Made by a program: the position numbers and the translations under genes. The notes under the pieces were generated by a model. That model did no database searches, had not been told where the DNA came from, and saw only the letters and a list, made by a program, of their open reading frames with translations. Positions 42,575 to 50,474 of a DNA stretch of 64,000 bases are shown piece by piece (the first letter of the stretch is position 1; every line of letters begins with the position of its first letter). This stretch comes from VRUE01 sp963807425. Its GTDB lineage: Bacteria; Actinomycetota; Thermoleophilia; Solirubrobacterales; 70-9. The DNA lies in NCBI GenBank assembly GCA_963807425.1, contig CAWEBZ010000005.1, forward strand, positions 1 to 64,000, given 5' to 3'.

Positions 42575-44524
42575 TTAGCAGACTCCAAAGGGTCCTTTTA
42601 ATCCAGGGGGTCCTGTCAATTCCACTGTAAACGACATATCCAGGATCCCTAGATGCTGGCCGAGTTCGAACACATCTCCTAATAAGGCCTGGTTTGCATA
42701 GGGAATCAGTAACTGTGGAGTCGCATCCCCGGCAAGCACTTTGAAGGCAAACGTGCCTACTAGTCCATAGACTCCACCAATCGAGCACAATTTGCCTGTT
42801 TCGTTTTCAATTATGAGTGAGGCCCAGGTTGTTCCTGTTAAGGGCTCAGCTAACACGAATGGTACGTTGCCATGTGCAGCTCCAGCTAATCTGGCTAAGA
42901 GACGGAAGTTAGCTGTAATCGTTTTGCCATTTCCAATTTTGCAAGCCCCAAAAGATGCTAAGGCAGACGTTTTGGTAATGCAGTTTAAGAACTTGAGTCT
43001 GAGATGACCGACTCCGCCTAATTCAAGTTTTCCTTCTTCAACATCGGCTGCTGTGCATTCGATCGCCCAATTCAACCCTGGAACTAAGAGAGAACCATTA
43101 CCCTCTTGCTGTCCTGTGAATGTCGCTGAGTGAATCTCTCTCGTAGCTTCGGTTGCTGAATGTGACCAAATTCCAGCTGACTGCCCCTGGACGCCCTCGG
43201 CCCCCCAGGGAATTCCCCCTAAACTTAAAGGACCCGTCAGTTCCGCCGTCGCCGAAGCATCCAGGGTCGCAGGGTTTTCACCTACTTTCAGACCTGCATC
43301 ACCTAATAAGGCCTGGTTTGTATATGGGATAAGTAATTGAACTTTTTCATGACCAGGGAGTATTTTGAGGGCAAGGGTACCTGATAGAGAATATTCTCCA
43401 GAAAGCGAGCAGAATTTTCCGGTTTCGTTTTCAACTTTGAGTGATGCCCAACTTGTTCCCGTTAAGGCCTCAGCTAATACGAACACTTCGTTACCATGCG
43501 CTTCCGCTAATCTAGCTAAGAGCTTGACTTTGGCTGTAATCGTTTTGCCTTCGTTGATTTTGCAGGCTCCCAAAGTCACTAAAGCGGCTGATCTGACGAT
43601 ACAGTTTAAGAACTTGAGTTGGGCATGGCCGACTCCGCCTAATTCAAGTTTTCCTTCTTCAACGTCGGCTGCTTCGCATTCGATCGCCATGTTCAGTTTC
43701 GGAACTAAGAGAGAACCTTGACCCTCTTGTGTTCCGGTGAATGTAGCTTGGTGGATTCTGCCTGGGTCTCCGTCTGCTGAATGTGACCAAATTCCAGCTG
43801 ACTGTCCTTGGACGCTCTCGGCCCCCCAAAGGCTTCCCGCTAATCCTAGGGGACCTGTCAGTTCCGCCGTCGCCGAAGCATCCAGGGTCGCAGGGTTTTC
43901 ACCTACTTTCAGACCTGCATCACCTAATAAGGCCTGGTTTGTATATGGGATAAGTAATTGAACTTTTTCATGACCAGGGAGTATTTTGAGGGCAAGGGTA
44001 CCTGATAGAGAATATTCTCCAGAAAGCGAGCAGAATTTTCCGGTTTCGTTTTCAACTTTGAGTGATGCCCAACTTGTTCCCGTTAAGGCCTCAGCTAATA
44101 CGAACACTTCGTTACCATGCGCTTCCGCTAATCTAGCTAAGAGCTTGACTTTGGCTGTAATCGTTTTGCCTTCGTTGATTTTGCAGGCTCCCAAAGTCAC
44201 TAAAGCGGCTGATCTGACGATACAGTTTAAGAACTTGAGTTGGGCATGGCCGACTCCGCCTAATTCAAGTTTTCCTTCTTCAACGTCGGCTGCTTCGCAT
44301 TCGATCGCCATGTTCAGTTTCGGAACTAAGAGAGAACCTTGACCCTCTTGTGTTCCGGTGAATGTAGCTTGGTGGATCTCTCCCTGATCTTCACTTGGTT
44401 TTACTAAATCAAACCAGATTCCAGCTGACTGGCCCTGCGCACCCACAGCGGTGAACGCCATAAGACCAAGCGCGGCCAAGAAGGACAGGCCCAGCGGCCT
44501 GAGTCGATTCCTTGCGTAGCGCAT
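42575..44524 (-). CDS. Secreted protein of three ~207-residue tandem repeats
   Basis: A 649-aa protein of unknown function. The ATG at 44524 has AGAGGAG nine bases upstream; a TTG two codons earlier is rejected. The signal peptide is RPLGLSFLAALGLMAFTAVG ending near GAQG. Three units start near residues 32, 239 and 446, each opening with QSAGIW and carrying four cysteines in the same places (AIECEA, FLNC, GACK, FCS), suggesting disulphides. Units 1 and 2 are almost identical; unit 3 has diverged. Base composition is clearly more AT-rich than the surrounding genes. I associate similar signal peptides with expanded Thermoleophilia families. A possible promoter is TTGACC, 17 bp, GATGCT near 44590-44620. 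Confidence 0.8.
   Translation of the reverse strand: MRYARNRLRPLGLSFLAALGLMAFTAVGAQGQSAGIWFDLVKPSEDQGEIHQATFTGTQEGQGSLLVPKLNMAIECEAADVEEGKLELGGVGHAQLKFLNCIVRSAALVTLGACKINEGKTITAKVKLLARLAEAHGNEVFVLAEALTGTSWASLKVENETGKFCSLSGEYSLSGTLALKILPGHEKVQLLIPYTNQALLGDAGLKVGENPATLDASATAELTGPLGLAGSLWGAESVQGQSAGIWSHSADGDPGRIHQATFTGTQEGQGSLLVPKLNMAIECEAADVEEGKLELGGVGHAQLKFLNCIVRSAALVTLGACKINEGKTITAKVKLLARLAEAHGNEVFVLAEALTGTSWASLKVENETGKFCSLSGEYSLSGTLALKILPGHEKVQLLIPYTNQALLGDAGLKVGENPATLDASATAELTGPLSLGGIPWGAEGVQGQSAGIWSHSATEATREIHSATFTGQQEGNGSLLVPGLNWAIECTAADVEEGKLELGGVGHLRLKFLNCITKTSALASFGACKIGNGKTITANFRLLARLAGAAHGNVPFVLAEPLTGTTWASLIIENETGKLCSIGGVYGLVGTFAFKVLAGDATPQLLIPYANQALLGDVFELGQHLGILDMSFTVELTGPPGLKGPFGVC
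43236..43756 (-). repeat. 521-bp direct repeat, copy A
   Basis: Inside the triple-repeat protein gene, this segment reads as identical to 43857-44377 (offset 621 bp, 207 codons). It codes for most of unit 2. Identity at the nucleotide level, including third positions, points to a recent duplication or gene conversion. Confidence 0.85.
43857..44377 (-). repeat. 521-bp direct repeat, copy B
   Basis: Partner of 43236-43756, coding for most of unit 1 of the secreted protein. The sequence between the copies (43757-43856) differs and codes for the inter-unit linker. Confidence 0.85.
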
Positions 44525-44674
44525 CTCCAACTCCTCTCACTGGTAGTTACGGTTGCGCTGGGCCGTTGGGGCCAGACGCACCAACGAGCATCCTCCCGGC
44601 TCTGGGCTAGGTCAACTTCCATTTGGCTCGGTTTTCTATTCCGGCTGTCGCTCAGGGCCGATGGAGCTCGGGGC

Positions 44675-44962
44675 TCAGCGGTCCACTGCTGGATGACGCA
44701 CCGCGGCGGGGTCTGGCAGGTACAGGTCGGTGCCGCAGCGGGGGCAGACCTGGACGTAGAGCTTCACTGCCTTGTGGCAGTTGGGGCACTGCCGTTCGGG
44801 TTCGTCCTTCTCGGAGCGGTAGAGGATGACGGCGATCAGGCCTAGCGGGGGCAGCATCGTGCCGATTAGCAGCCAGAGCCAGAACGAGCTGCCCTTGCCG
44901 CGGCCGATTATTCCGGTGGCGAGGCCGAAGGAGAAGGCGATGATGAGGTACTCGAATCCCAT
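44675..44962 (-). CDS. Small membrane protein with C-terminal zinc ribbon
   Basis: A 95-aa protein with two membrane helices (YLIIAFSFGLATGIIG and FWLWLLIGTMLPPLGLIAVI) followed by a treble CPNC...CPRC zinc ribbon and a short tail. Function unknown. The ATG lies inside the 3' end of the upstream ndh-like gene (55-bp overlap in another frame), so one of the two ends may be shorter than called. The 150 bp between it and the repeat-protein gene holds that gene's presumed promoter. Confidence 0.75.
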   Translation of the reverse strand: MGFEYLIIAFSFGLATGIIGRGKGSSFWLWLLIGTMLPPLGLIAVILYRSEKDEPERQCPNCHKAVKLYVQVCPRCGTDLYLPDPAAVRHPAVDR

Positions 44963-46245
44963 GGTCCTATTGTCGCCTCCAGCGGCTTTGGGTGTCCGAT
45001 CGAGCCGACCTCGGAGATGTCGCGGCGGAAAGGAAGGCTGGCGGTCCAGTCAATCACCGCGCGAGTCTTACGAGCGACCCCCGGGATCTGGCTCATGTGG
45101 TAAGTCCGGGCCATCCACCAGGCGGGGAAGCCACGGAAGGTGCGTCCGCCGACCCGACCAACCGCCTTGTAGCGGCCAAGGTTGACGAAGGAAGCGTTGC
45201 CGCGGTACTCGAAGGGGCGCGGCGAGCCGATTCCCAGCTCGGCGGCGATGTTGCGAGCGGCGACCGGGCCCTGCCGCACGGCGTGCTGAGCGGTCGGGGG
45301 GCAGAGGCCGCCGCGCGGATCGGGCGCCGCGGCGCAGTCGCCGATCGCCCAGACCGAGTCCATGCCCCTGACCCGCAGGTGCTCGTCGACCGGGACGCGG
45401 CCGCGCTCGTCGAGCGAGAGCGAGAGCCGGCGCAGGCTCGGGTGCGGGGCCACGCCCGCCGTCCAGACGGTGGTCCGGGTCGGCAGCGTCTCACCAGTTG
45501 AAAGGCAGGCCCTGTCGGCGTGCAGCTCCTCCAGCGTCGTGCCGAGGCGAATATCGATGCCACGCCCGCGCAGCTCGCGCAGCGCGTACTCGGCGAGCTC
45601 GGCATCGATCTCGGGTAGGACCCGGTCGCCGGCCTCGACCAGGACCCAGCGCATCCCGTGTAGACGGGCGCGCGGGTAGCTCTCGATTGCATCGGCAGCG
45701 AAGTCCTGCAGCTCTGCCAGCGCCTCGAGGCCGGCGTAGCCGCCCCCGACGAAGACGTAGGTGAGCAGCTCGTCGCGGCGGTGGGCGTCCTCGGTCGCGT
45801 TGGCCGCCTCCAGCGTCTCGACCACGTGGTTGCGCAGCCAGATCGCGTCGGCGAGGCTCTTAAAGCCGATCGCGTGCTCGGAGAGGCCCGGCACCGGCAA
45901 CACCCGCGAGACCGAGCCGAGCGCGAGCAGCAACTGGTCGTAGGGCAGCTGCTCGGTCTCGCCGTCGCGGGTCCGCAGCTCGACCGTCTTCGCTACCGGA
46001 TCGTGCCCCTCGATCGAGCCGAGCCGCAGGTAGGTCCGGTCGAGAATCTCGCGTAGCGGCGTGACCACGTGCCGCGGCTCAAGCGTCCCCGCCGCTGCCT
46101 CGGGCAGGAACGGCGTGTACAGCAGGAAGTTGACGTCGTTGACCAGCACCAGCCGGGTCGATTGCCGCGGCAGGATCCGCTCGAACTCGCGCGCAGCCAT
46201 CGCCCCACCAAACCCTCCACCGGCGATGACGACGTTCCAGGCCAT
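44908..46245 (-). CDS. ndh: Type II NADH dehydrogenase-like FAD oxidoreductase
   Basis: A 445-aa flavoprotein of the NDH-2 family, transferring electrons from NADH to (mena)quinone at the membrane without proton pumping. It has the FAD motif VVIAGGGFGGAMAAREFE, the NADH motif YVFVGGGYAGLEALAELQD, VWTAGVAPHPSLRRL and VWAIGDCAA. The C-terminal region (NLGRYKAVGRVGGRTFRGFP, AWWMARTYHMSQIPG) matches the membrane-associating part of NDH-2. A strong palindrome lies directly upstream. Menaquinone genes elsewhere in the window fit its likely acceptor. Confidence 0.88.
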   Translation of the reverse strand: MAWNVVIAGGGFGGAMAAREFERILPRQSTRLVLVNDVNFLLYTPFLPEAAAGTLEPRHVVTPLREILDRTYLRLGSIEGHDPVAKTVELRTRDGETEQLPYDQLLLALGSVSRVLPVPGLSEHAIGFKSLADAIWLRNHVVETLEAANATEDAHRRDELLTYVFVGGGYAGLEALAELQDFAADAIESYPRARLHGMRWVLVEAGDRVLPEIDAELAEYALRELRGRGIDIRLGTTLEELHADRACLSTGETLPTRTTVWTAGVAPHPSLRRLSLSLDERGRVPVDEHLRVRGMDSVWAIGDCAAAPDPRGGLCPPTAQHAVRQGPVAARNIAAELGIGSPRPFEYRGNASFVNLGRYKAVGRVGGRTFRGFPAWWMARTYHMSQIPGVARKTRAVIDWTASLPFRRDISEVGSIGHPKPLEATIGPWDSSTSSSPSPSASPPE

Positions 46246-46259
46246 GCCTTGACGTTAGC

Positions 46260-46284
46260 ACTTTGTAACAACTTGTTACAAAGT
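46260..46284. promoter_or_regulatory. 25-bp perfect palindrome upstream of ndh
   Basis: ACTTTGTAACA and TGTTACAAAGT flank a 3-bp centre (11-3-11, no mismatches), 15-39 bp before the ndh ATG. It is strikingly AT-rich for this genome and overlaps the only promoter-like sequence there, so it is a strong operator candidate. The form suits a dimeric regulator of TetR, MarR or similar type; none is adjacent. Confidence 0.7.
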
Positions 46285-46355
46285 ATCGGAAGGCACTTTC
46301 GGTGACTTCGCCTTTACTCGTCAACAGGGGCGAAGAAAGGCGAACTCAGCGAAGG

Positions 46356-47792
46356 CTAGACGCCGAGGTTGGAGCGGATCAGGCGGTTGACCTCGCCGCC
46401 GTCGGCGCGGCCCTTGGTCTCCTTCATCACGGCGCCGACGATGGCGCCGATTGCCTTCTGGTTGCCGGAGCGGATCTGCTCGGCGGCCTCGGGGTTGGCG
46501 TCGACCGCGGCGGCGACTATCGCCTCCAGCTCGCCGGAATCGGAGATCTGGGCTAGGCCCTCGCGCTCGACGATCGCGGCGGGATCGCCGCCCCCGGCCA
46601 CGAGGGTCGCCAGAACCGTCTTGCCGCTGCCGTGGGAGATCTTCTTCTCCTGGACGAGGAGGACGAGGGCTGCCAGCGCCTGGGGCTCGACCCTGGACCC
46701 GGCCGCGCTCGTCTCGTCGCCCTCCTGGCGCAAGGCCGCCGCCAGCTCGCCCGTCACCCAGTTGGCGACCACGCGCGGCTCGACACCGGCGGCCTCGCCT
46801 GCTGTCCGCTCGAAGTAACTCGCCGTCTCGGGGTCGGTCGCGAGCAGCCCCGCCGCGTCCCCGGCCAGCCCCATCTCTTCGTAGCGCTCGATCCGCGCCG
46901 CCGGCAGCTCCGGCAACGACTCCCGCGCCTCTCGCAGCATCTCCTCGGTCGGCGCCAGCGGCACCAGGTCGGGCTCGGGGAAGTAGCGGTAGTCGTGCGC
47001 CTCCTCCTTCGAGCGCAGCGGCGTCAGCGTGCCGTCGCCGGGATGGAAGTGGAGGGTCTCCTGCTCCACCGTCCCCCCCGCTTCGATCAGCTCCCGCTGG
47101 CGCGCCAGCTCCGCTTCGATCCCGCGCTCGAGGAAGCGGAAGCTGTTCATGTTCTTCAGCTCGGTCTTCGTGCCCAGCGCCTCGCTGCCGGCCGGACGCA
47201 CCGAGATGTTGCCGTCGACGCGCAGGCTCCCCTCCTCCATGTTGACGTCGGAGACGCCGAGCTGGCGCACGGTCTCACGCAGCAGACGGGCCCAGGCGGC
47301 GGCATCGGCGGCGCTGCGCAGGTCGGGCTCGGTGACGATCTCGACCAGCGGCGTGCCGCCGCGGTTGAAGTCGACCAGCGAGGCGCTGGAGCCATGGATG
47401 CGACCCGAATCGCCGACGTGGATCGTCTTCGCCGCGTCCTCCTCGAGGTGGGCGCGGTGGATGCGCACGTCGCCGAGGCGGCCGTTGCTGGCAAGCGGAA
47501 TGTCGTACTGGCTGATCTGGTAAGCCTTGGGGCTGTCGGGATAGAAGTAGTTCTTGCGGTGGAAGATCGAGCGCGGCGCGACTTCGCACTCCAGCGCCGC
47601 AGCGATCTGCAGCGCGTAGCGGATCGCCTGCTCGTTGGTCACCGGCAACACGCCGGGGTGGGCGAGGCAGACCGGACAGGTGTGGACGTTGGGCTCATCG
47701 CCGAAGGAGAGCTCACAGCCGCAGAACATCTTCGTCTTGGTCGCCAGCTGGACGTGGATCTCCAGCCCGATCACGGCCTCGAGCTCAGCCAT
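46356..47792 (-). CDS. gatB: Glutamyl/aspartyl-tRNA amidotransferase subunit B
   Basis: tRNA-binding subunit of GatCAB, which makes Gln-tRNA-Gln and/or Asn-tRNA-Asn by transamidation. The 478-aa protein has AVIGLEIHVQLATKTKMFCGC, TCPVCLAHPGVLPVTN, FHRKNYFYPDSPKAYQISQY, and the C-terminal YqeY-like tail (SGNQKAIGAIVGAVMKETKG). The ATG at 47792 has a GGGAGGAGG ribosome site and overlaps gatA by 8 bp. Confidence 0.97.
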   Translation of the reverse strand: MAELEAVIGLEIHVQLATKTKMFCGCELSFGDEPNVHTCPVCLAHPGVLPVTNEQAIRYALQIAAALECEVAPRSIFHRKNYFYPDSPKAYQISQYDIPLASNGRLGDVRIHRAHLEEDAAKTIHVGDSGRIHGSSASLVDFNRGGTPLVEIVTEPDLRSAADAAAWARLLRETVRQLGVSDVNMEEGSLRVDGNISVRPAGSEALGTKTELKNMNSFRFLERGIEAELARQRELIEAGGTVEQETLHFHPGDGTLTPLRSKEEAHDYRYFPEPDLVPLAPTEEMLREARESLPELPAARIERYEEMGLAGDAAGLLATDPETASYFERTAGEAAGVEPRVVANWVTGELAAALRQEGDETSAAGSRVEPQALAALVLLVQEKKISHGSGKTVLATLVAGGGDPAAIVEREGLAQISDSGELEAIVAAAVDANPEAAEQIRSGNQKAIGAIVGAVMKETKGRADGGEVNRLIRSNLGV

Positions 47793-49224
47793 CCGCGCCT
47801 CCTCCCGGCCTGGCATCGAACCCCACCGCTTGCTCCAGAGCGTAGGCGGCGTCCAGCAGCTTCTGCTCGCCGAAGGCGGGCGCGGCGATCTGGAAGCCGA
47901 CCGGCAGCTGCGGCCCGCCCCCCTTCGGCTCGGCGAGGCCGGCCGGGATCGAGATCGCCGGGATGCCGGCGAGGCTCATCGGCACGGTGAAGAAGTCGTT
48001 CAGGTACATCGCCAGCGGGTCGTCGGTCTTCTCGCCGAGCCCGAAGGCGACCGAGGGGGAGGTCGGGGTGACGACGAAGTCGAAGTCCTCAAAAGCGGCC
48101 GAGAAGTCGCCGGCGATCTTGGTCCGCACCTTCTGCGCCTGGCCGTAGTAGGCGTCGTAGTAGCCCGAGGAGAGCGCGTAGGTGCCGAGCATGATCCGGC
48201 GCTTGACCTCGGTACCGAAGCCCTCGGCCCGGGTCGTCTCGTACATCTCGATTAGGTCGCCGCCGGTCTCCGCGCGCATCCCGTAGCGGACGCCGTCGTA
48301 GCGGGCGAGGTTTGACGAGGCCTCGGCGGGAGCGATCACGTAGTAGGCGGAGATCCCGTGCTCGGCATGTGGCAGCGGTGCCTCGGCGATCTCGCCGCCG
48401 AGCCGCTCGATCGTCTCCAGCGTCTGCTCGAAGACAGCGCGCACGCCGGGCTCGATCGCGTCATGGGCGAGCTCGGCCGGGACCGCAAAGCGCAGTCCTT
48501 TGAGGTCCTCGCGGCTGGGTGCCTCCACCCCGCCCTCGATCCCGACCGAGGTCGAGTCGCAGGGATCGCGGCCCTGCAGCGCCGCGAGCAGCAGCGCCGC
48601 ATCGGTGACGTCGCGGGTGAACGGCCCGCACTGATCCAGCGAGGAGGCGAAGGCGATCATCCCGTAGCGCGAGATCGCCCCGTAGGTGGGCTTGAGGCCG
48701 ACGATCCCGCAGAGCGCCGCCGGCTGGCGGATCGAGCCGCCGGTATCGGTCCCGATCGCGCAGGGCGCGAGGCCGCCCGCGACGGCTGCGGCCGAGCCGC
48801 CCGAGGAGCCGCCCGGAACTCGACCACGGTCCCAGGGATTGAGCACCGGCCCGTAGGCCGAGTTCTCGTTCGAGGACCCCATCGCGAACTCGTCCATGTT
48901 GGTCTTGCCCAGCACCCGCGCGCCCGCCTCGCAAAGCCGCTGCACGGCGGTGGATGTGTAGGGCGGCTCGTATCCCTCGAGGATCCGCGACCCTGCGGTG
49001 GTCGGCACCCCTTCGGTGCAGAAGATGTCCTTGACCGCGACCGGGATCCCGTTGAGCGGCCCGCCGTCCTTCCCAGCCTCGCCCTCGGCCCGCCACAGGT
49101 AGGCATTCAGCTCGTCGGAGGCGGCGGCGGCGCGCCAAGCCTCGAAGTACTCGGCGCTGGAGATCTCCCCCGCAGCGATCTTCCCCGCCGCCTCGGCGAC
49201 GGTGAGGTCGAGTAGCTCCCCCAT
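47785..49224 (-). CDS. gatA: Glutamyl/aspartyl-tRNA amidotransferase subunit A
   Basis: Amidase subunit releasing ammonia from glutamine for GatB. The amidase-signature triad is visible as K65 (GIPVAVKD), S140 (GGSSGGSAAA) and S164 (TDTGGSIRQPA). Length 479 aa is normal. The start overlaps the gatC stop (TGATG) and the end overlaps gatB, giving a fully coupled gatC-gatA-gatB order. Confidence 0.97.
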   Translation of the reverse strand: MGELLDLTVAEAAGKIAAGEISSAEYFEAWRAAAASDELNAYLWRAEGEAGKDGGPLNGIPVAVKDIFCTEGVPTTAGSRILEGYEPPYTSTAVQRLCEAGARVLGKTNMDEFAMGSSNENSAYGPVLNPWDRGRVPGGSSGGSAAAVAGGLAPCAIGTDTGGSIRQPAALCGIVGLKPTYGAISRYGMIAFASSLDQCGPFTRDVTDAALLLAALQGRDPCDSTSVGIEGGVEAPSREDLKGLRFAVPAELAHDAIEPGVRAVFEQTLETIERLGGEIAEAPLPHAEHGISAYYVIAPAEASSNLARYDGVRYGMRAETGGDLIEMYETTRAEGFGTEVKRRIMLGTYALSSGYYDAYYGQAQKVRTKIAGDFSAAFEDFDFVVTPTSPSVAFGLGEKTDDPLAMYLNDFFTVPMSLAGIPAISIPAGLAEPKGGGPQLPVGFQIAAPAFGEQKLLDAAYALEQAVGFDARPGGGADG

Positions 49225-49514
49225 CAGGCGTCGGCCTGCGGCGAAGGAACCCGAAAGGCGCCATCGACCGGGTCCGGTGCCGGCGCAAGGGCAACGTCCC
49301 TGGGCAGGCTCTCGTGCGGGCGATCCGGCCGCAGGACGTTCTCCAGCTCGACCACGTGCGAGGTCGGCGGCACGTCGTCGAGCTCGAGCGCCGCGATCCG
49401 GTCGACGTGCTCGAGGATGCCCGAGAGCTCGCCGGTCATCGTCTCGACTTCGCCATCGGAGAGGCGCAGGCGAGCGAGCCTCGCCACGTGCAGCACCTGT
49501 TCGCGCTCGATCAC
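49224..49514 (-). CDS. gatC: Glutamyl/aspartyl-tRNA amidotransferase subunit C
   Basis: Small stabilising subunit of GatCAB, 96 aa. It has VLHVARLARLRLSDGEVETM, GILEHVDRIAALELDDVPPT and the C-terminal LRPDRPHESLPRD. The start is a GTG at 49514 (protein begins VIEREQ). It lies 10 bp after a small secreted-protein gene on the same strand. Confidence 0.94.
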   Translation of the reverse strand: MIEREQVLHVARLARLRLSDGEVETMTGELSGILEHVDRIAALELDDVPPTSHVVELENVLRPDRPHESLPRDVALAPAPDPVDGAFRVPSPQADA

Positions 49515-49524
49515 GCGCGTGATT

Positions 49525-49911
49525 CTAGGGCGCGGTGACGGTGCGCGAGCGAGCCGCGAGGCATACCACCGGGCGACTGGGAAGGTGGTAGGAGAGAAGC
49601 TCGGCGTAGACACGTTCACCGCGCAGGGCCGCTGGCGATTTCATCCCCCATTTGCCTCCGTACGGAGAGATCCGCGCCACTACCTCGTCCTTCCCGGGCT
49701 CGATGCGGAGGATGCGAACGGTGCTGCTTTCGCAGAACTCCGAGGGGGCATCGGTGACGATCGTGCCACTGATCTTGTGGGTGGCGCGGTCCACGCTGAT
49801 CGTCAGGGCGACAGGGTAGGTGTGGGTGGTCTCGCTGGAGGCCACCGGCGCGATCGCGAGGACCACCATGACCAAGACGATGACCGCTCCCAAGCGCCTC
49901 CCCGATCTCAT
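49525..49911 (-). CDS. Small secreted protein, unknown function
   Basis: A 128-aa protein with a clear signal peptide (LGAVIVLVMVVLAIAPVASS) and a mature part of about 100 residues with beta-rich character and two cysteines (EFCESSTVRI, PVVCLAARS), perhaps a small immunoglobulin-like domain. I do not recognise the family. It ends 10 bp upstream of gatC and may share its transcript. Confidence 0.65.
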   Translation of the reverse strand: MRSGRRLGAVIVLVMVVLAIAPVASSETTHTYPVALTISVDRATHKISGTIVTDAPSEFCESSTVRILRIEPGKDEVVARISPYGGKWGMKSPAALRGERVYAELLSYHLPSRPVVCLAARSRTVTAP

Positions 49912-49970
49912 CGCTGCAAGGTAGCGGGAATCGAGCGCATTGGCTGTACAGCCAGTTAGAGTCCGGCCCG

Positions 49971-50414
49971 ATGAGGGGCGAAACGGCAGAGAAGTTCGTG
50001 GTCCTCAGCCTGCGCCTGCTCGCGATCAGCTTCGCCACCGTTGGCATCCTCTTCATCGCCGTTCCCGATGGCGTCGGCGACGTGATCTACGACTTCGGCG
50101 ATTGGTTCGGCAGCTTCGCCCGCACGCCGGACACCGAGCAGCAGCTCTGGCTGGCGCTCGCCTTCTCCTACATGGTGGTGATCACCGCCGTTTGCCTGGT
50201 CGCCCAGGCCGACGTGGTCCGCTACCGGCCATTGCTGCTCGTCCTCGCCGCCGGCAAGACCGCGTCCTCGCTCAGCTCGCTGGCCTTCTTCGTCTTCGAC
50301 GACGACGTCTTCATCTACCTGCTCAACTTCCTCGTCGACGGCTTCCTCGCCCTGCTCGCGCTCTGGCTCTGGTCGCTCGTCGGTCGCATCGGCCGGCTGC
50401 CCTCGCCTGGCTGA
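49971..50414 (+). CDS. Small integral membrane protein, unknown function
   Basis: A 147-aa protein with four predicted helices (FVVLSLRLLAISFATVGILF, LWLALAFSYMVVITAVCLVA and two more). No recognised domain. Its TGA stop at 50412-50414 is in the same frame as the GMC oxidoreductase that follows, with no other stop between them. Confidence 0.7.
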   Translation: MRGETAEKFVVLSLRLLAISFATVGILFIAVPDGVGDVIYDFGDWFGSFARTPDTEQQLWLALAFSYMVVITAVCLVAQADVVRYRPLLLVLAAGKTASSLSSLAFFVFDDDVFIYLLNFLVDGFLALLALWLWSLVGRIGRLPSPG

Positions 50415-50474
50415 CAGCGCGCGCCGGGGCTCTCCGCCGCCGAGCAGCGCACCCTGAGCGCGATCTGTGAAGCG

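Noticed and set aside
42429..42788. 119-codon minus-strand frame at the 3' end of the repeat-protein gene
   Set aside because: It crosses the stop, the stem-loop and the ada remnant and has no coherent protein features.
43236..44377. Repeats considered as CRISPR or IS ends
   Set aside because: The repeats are 521 bp, in frame and coding, with a 207-codon period. They have no spacers, terminal inverted repeats or transposase.
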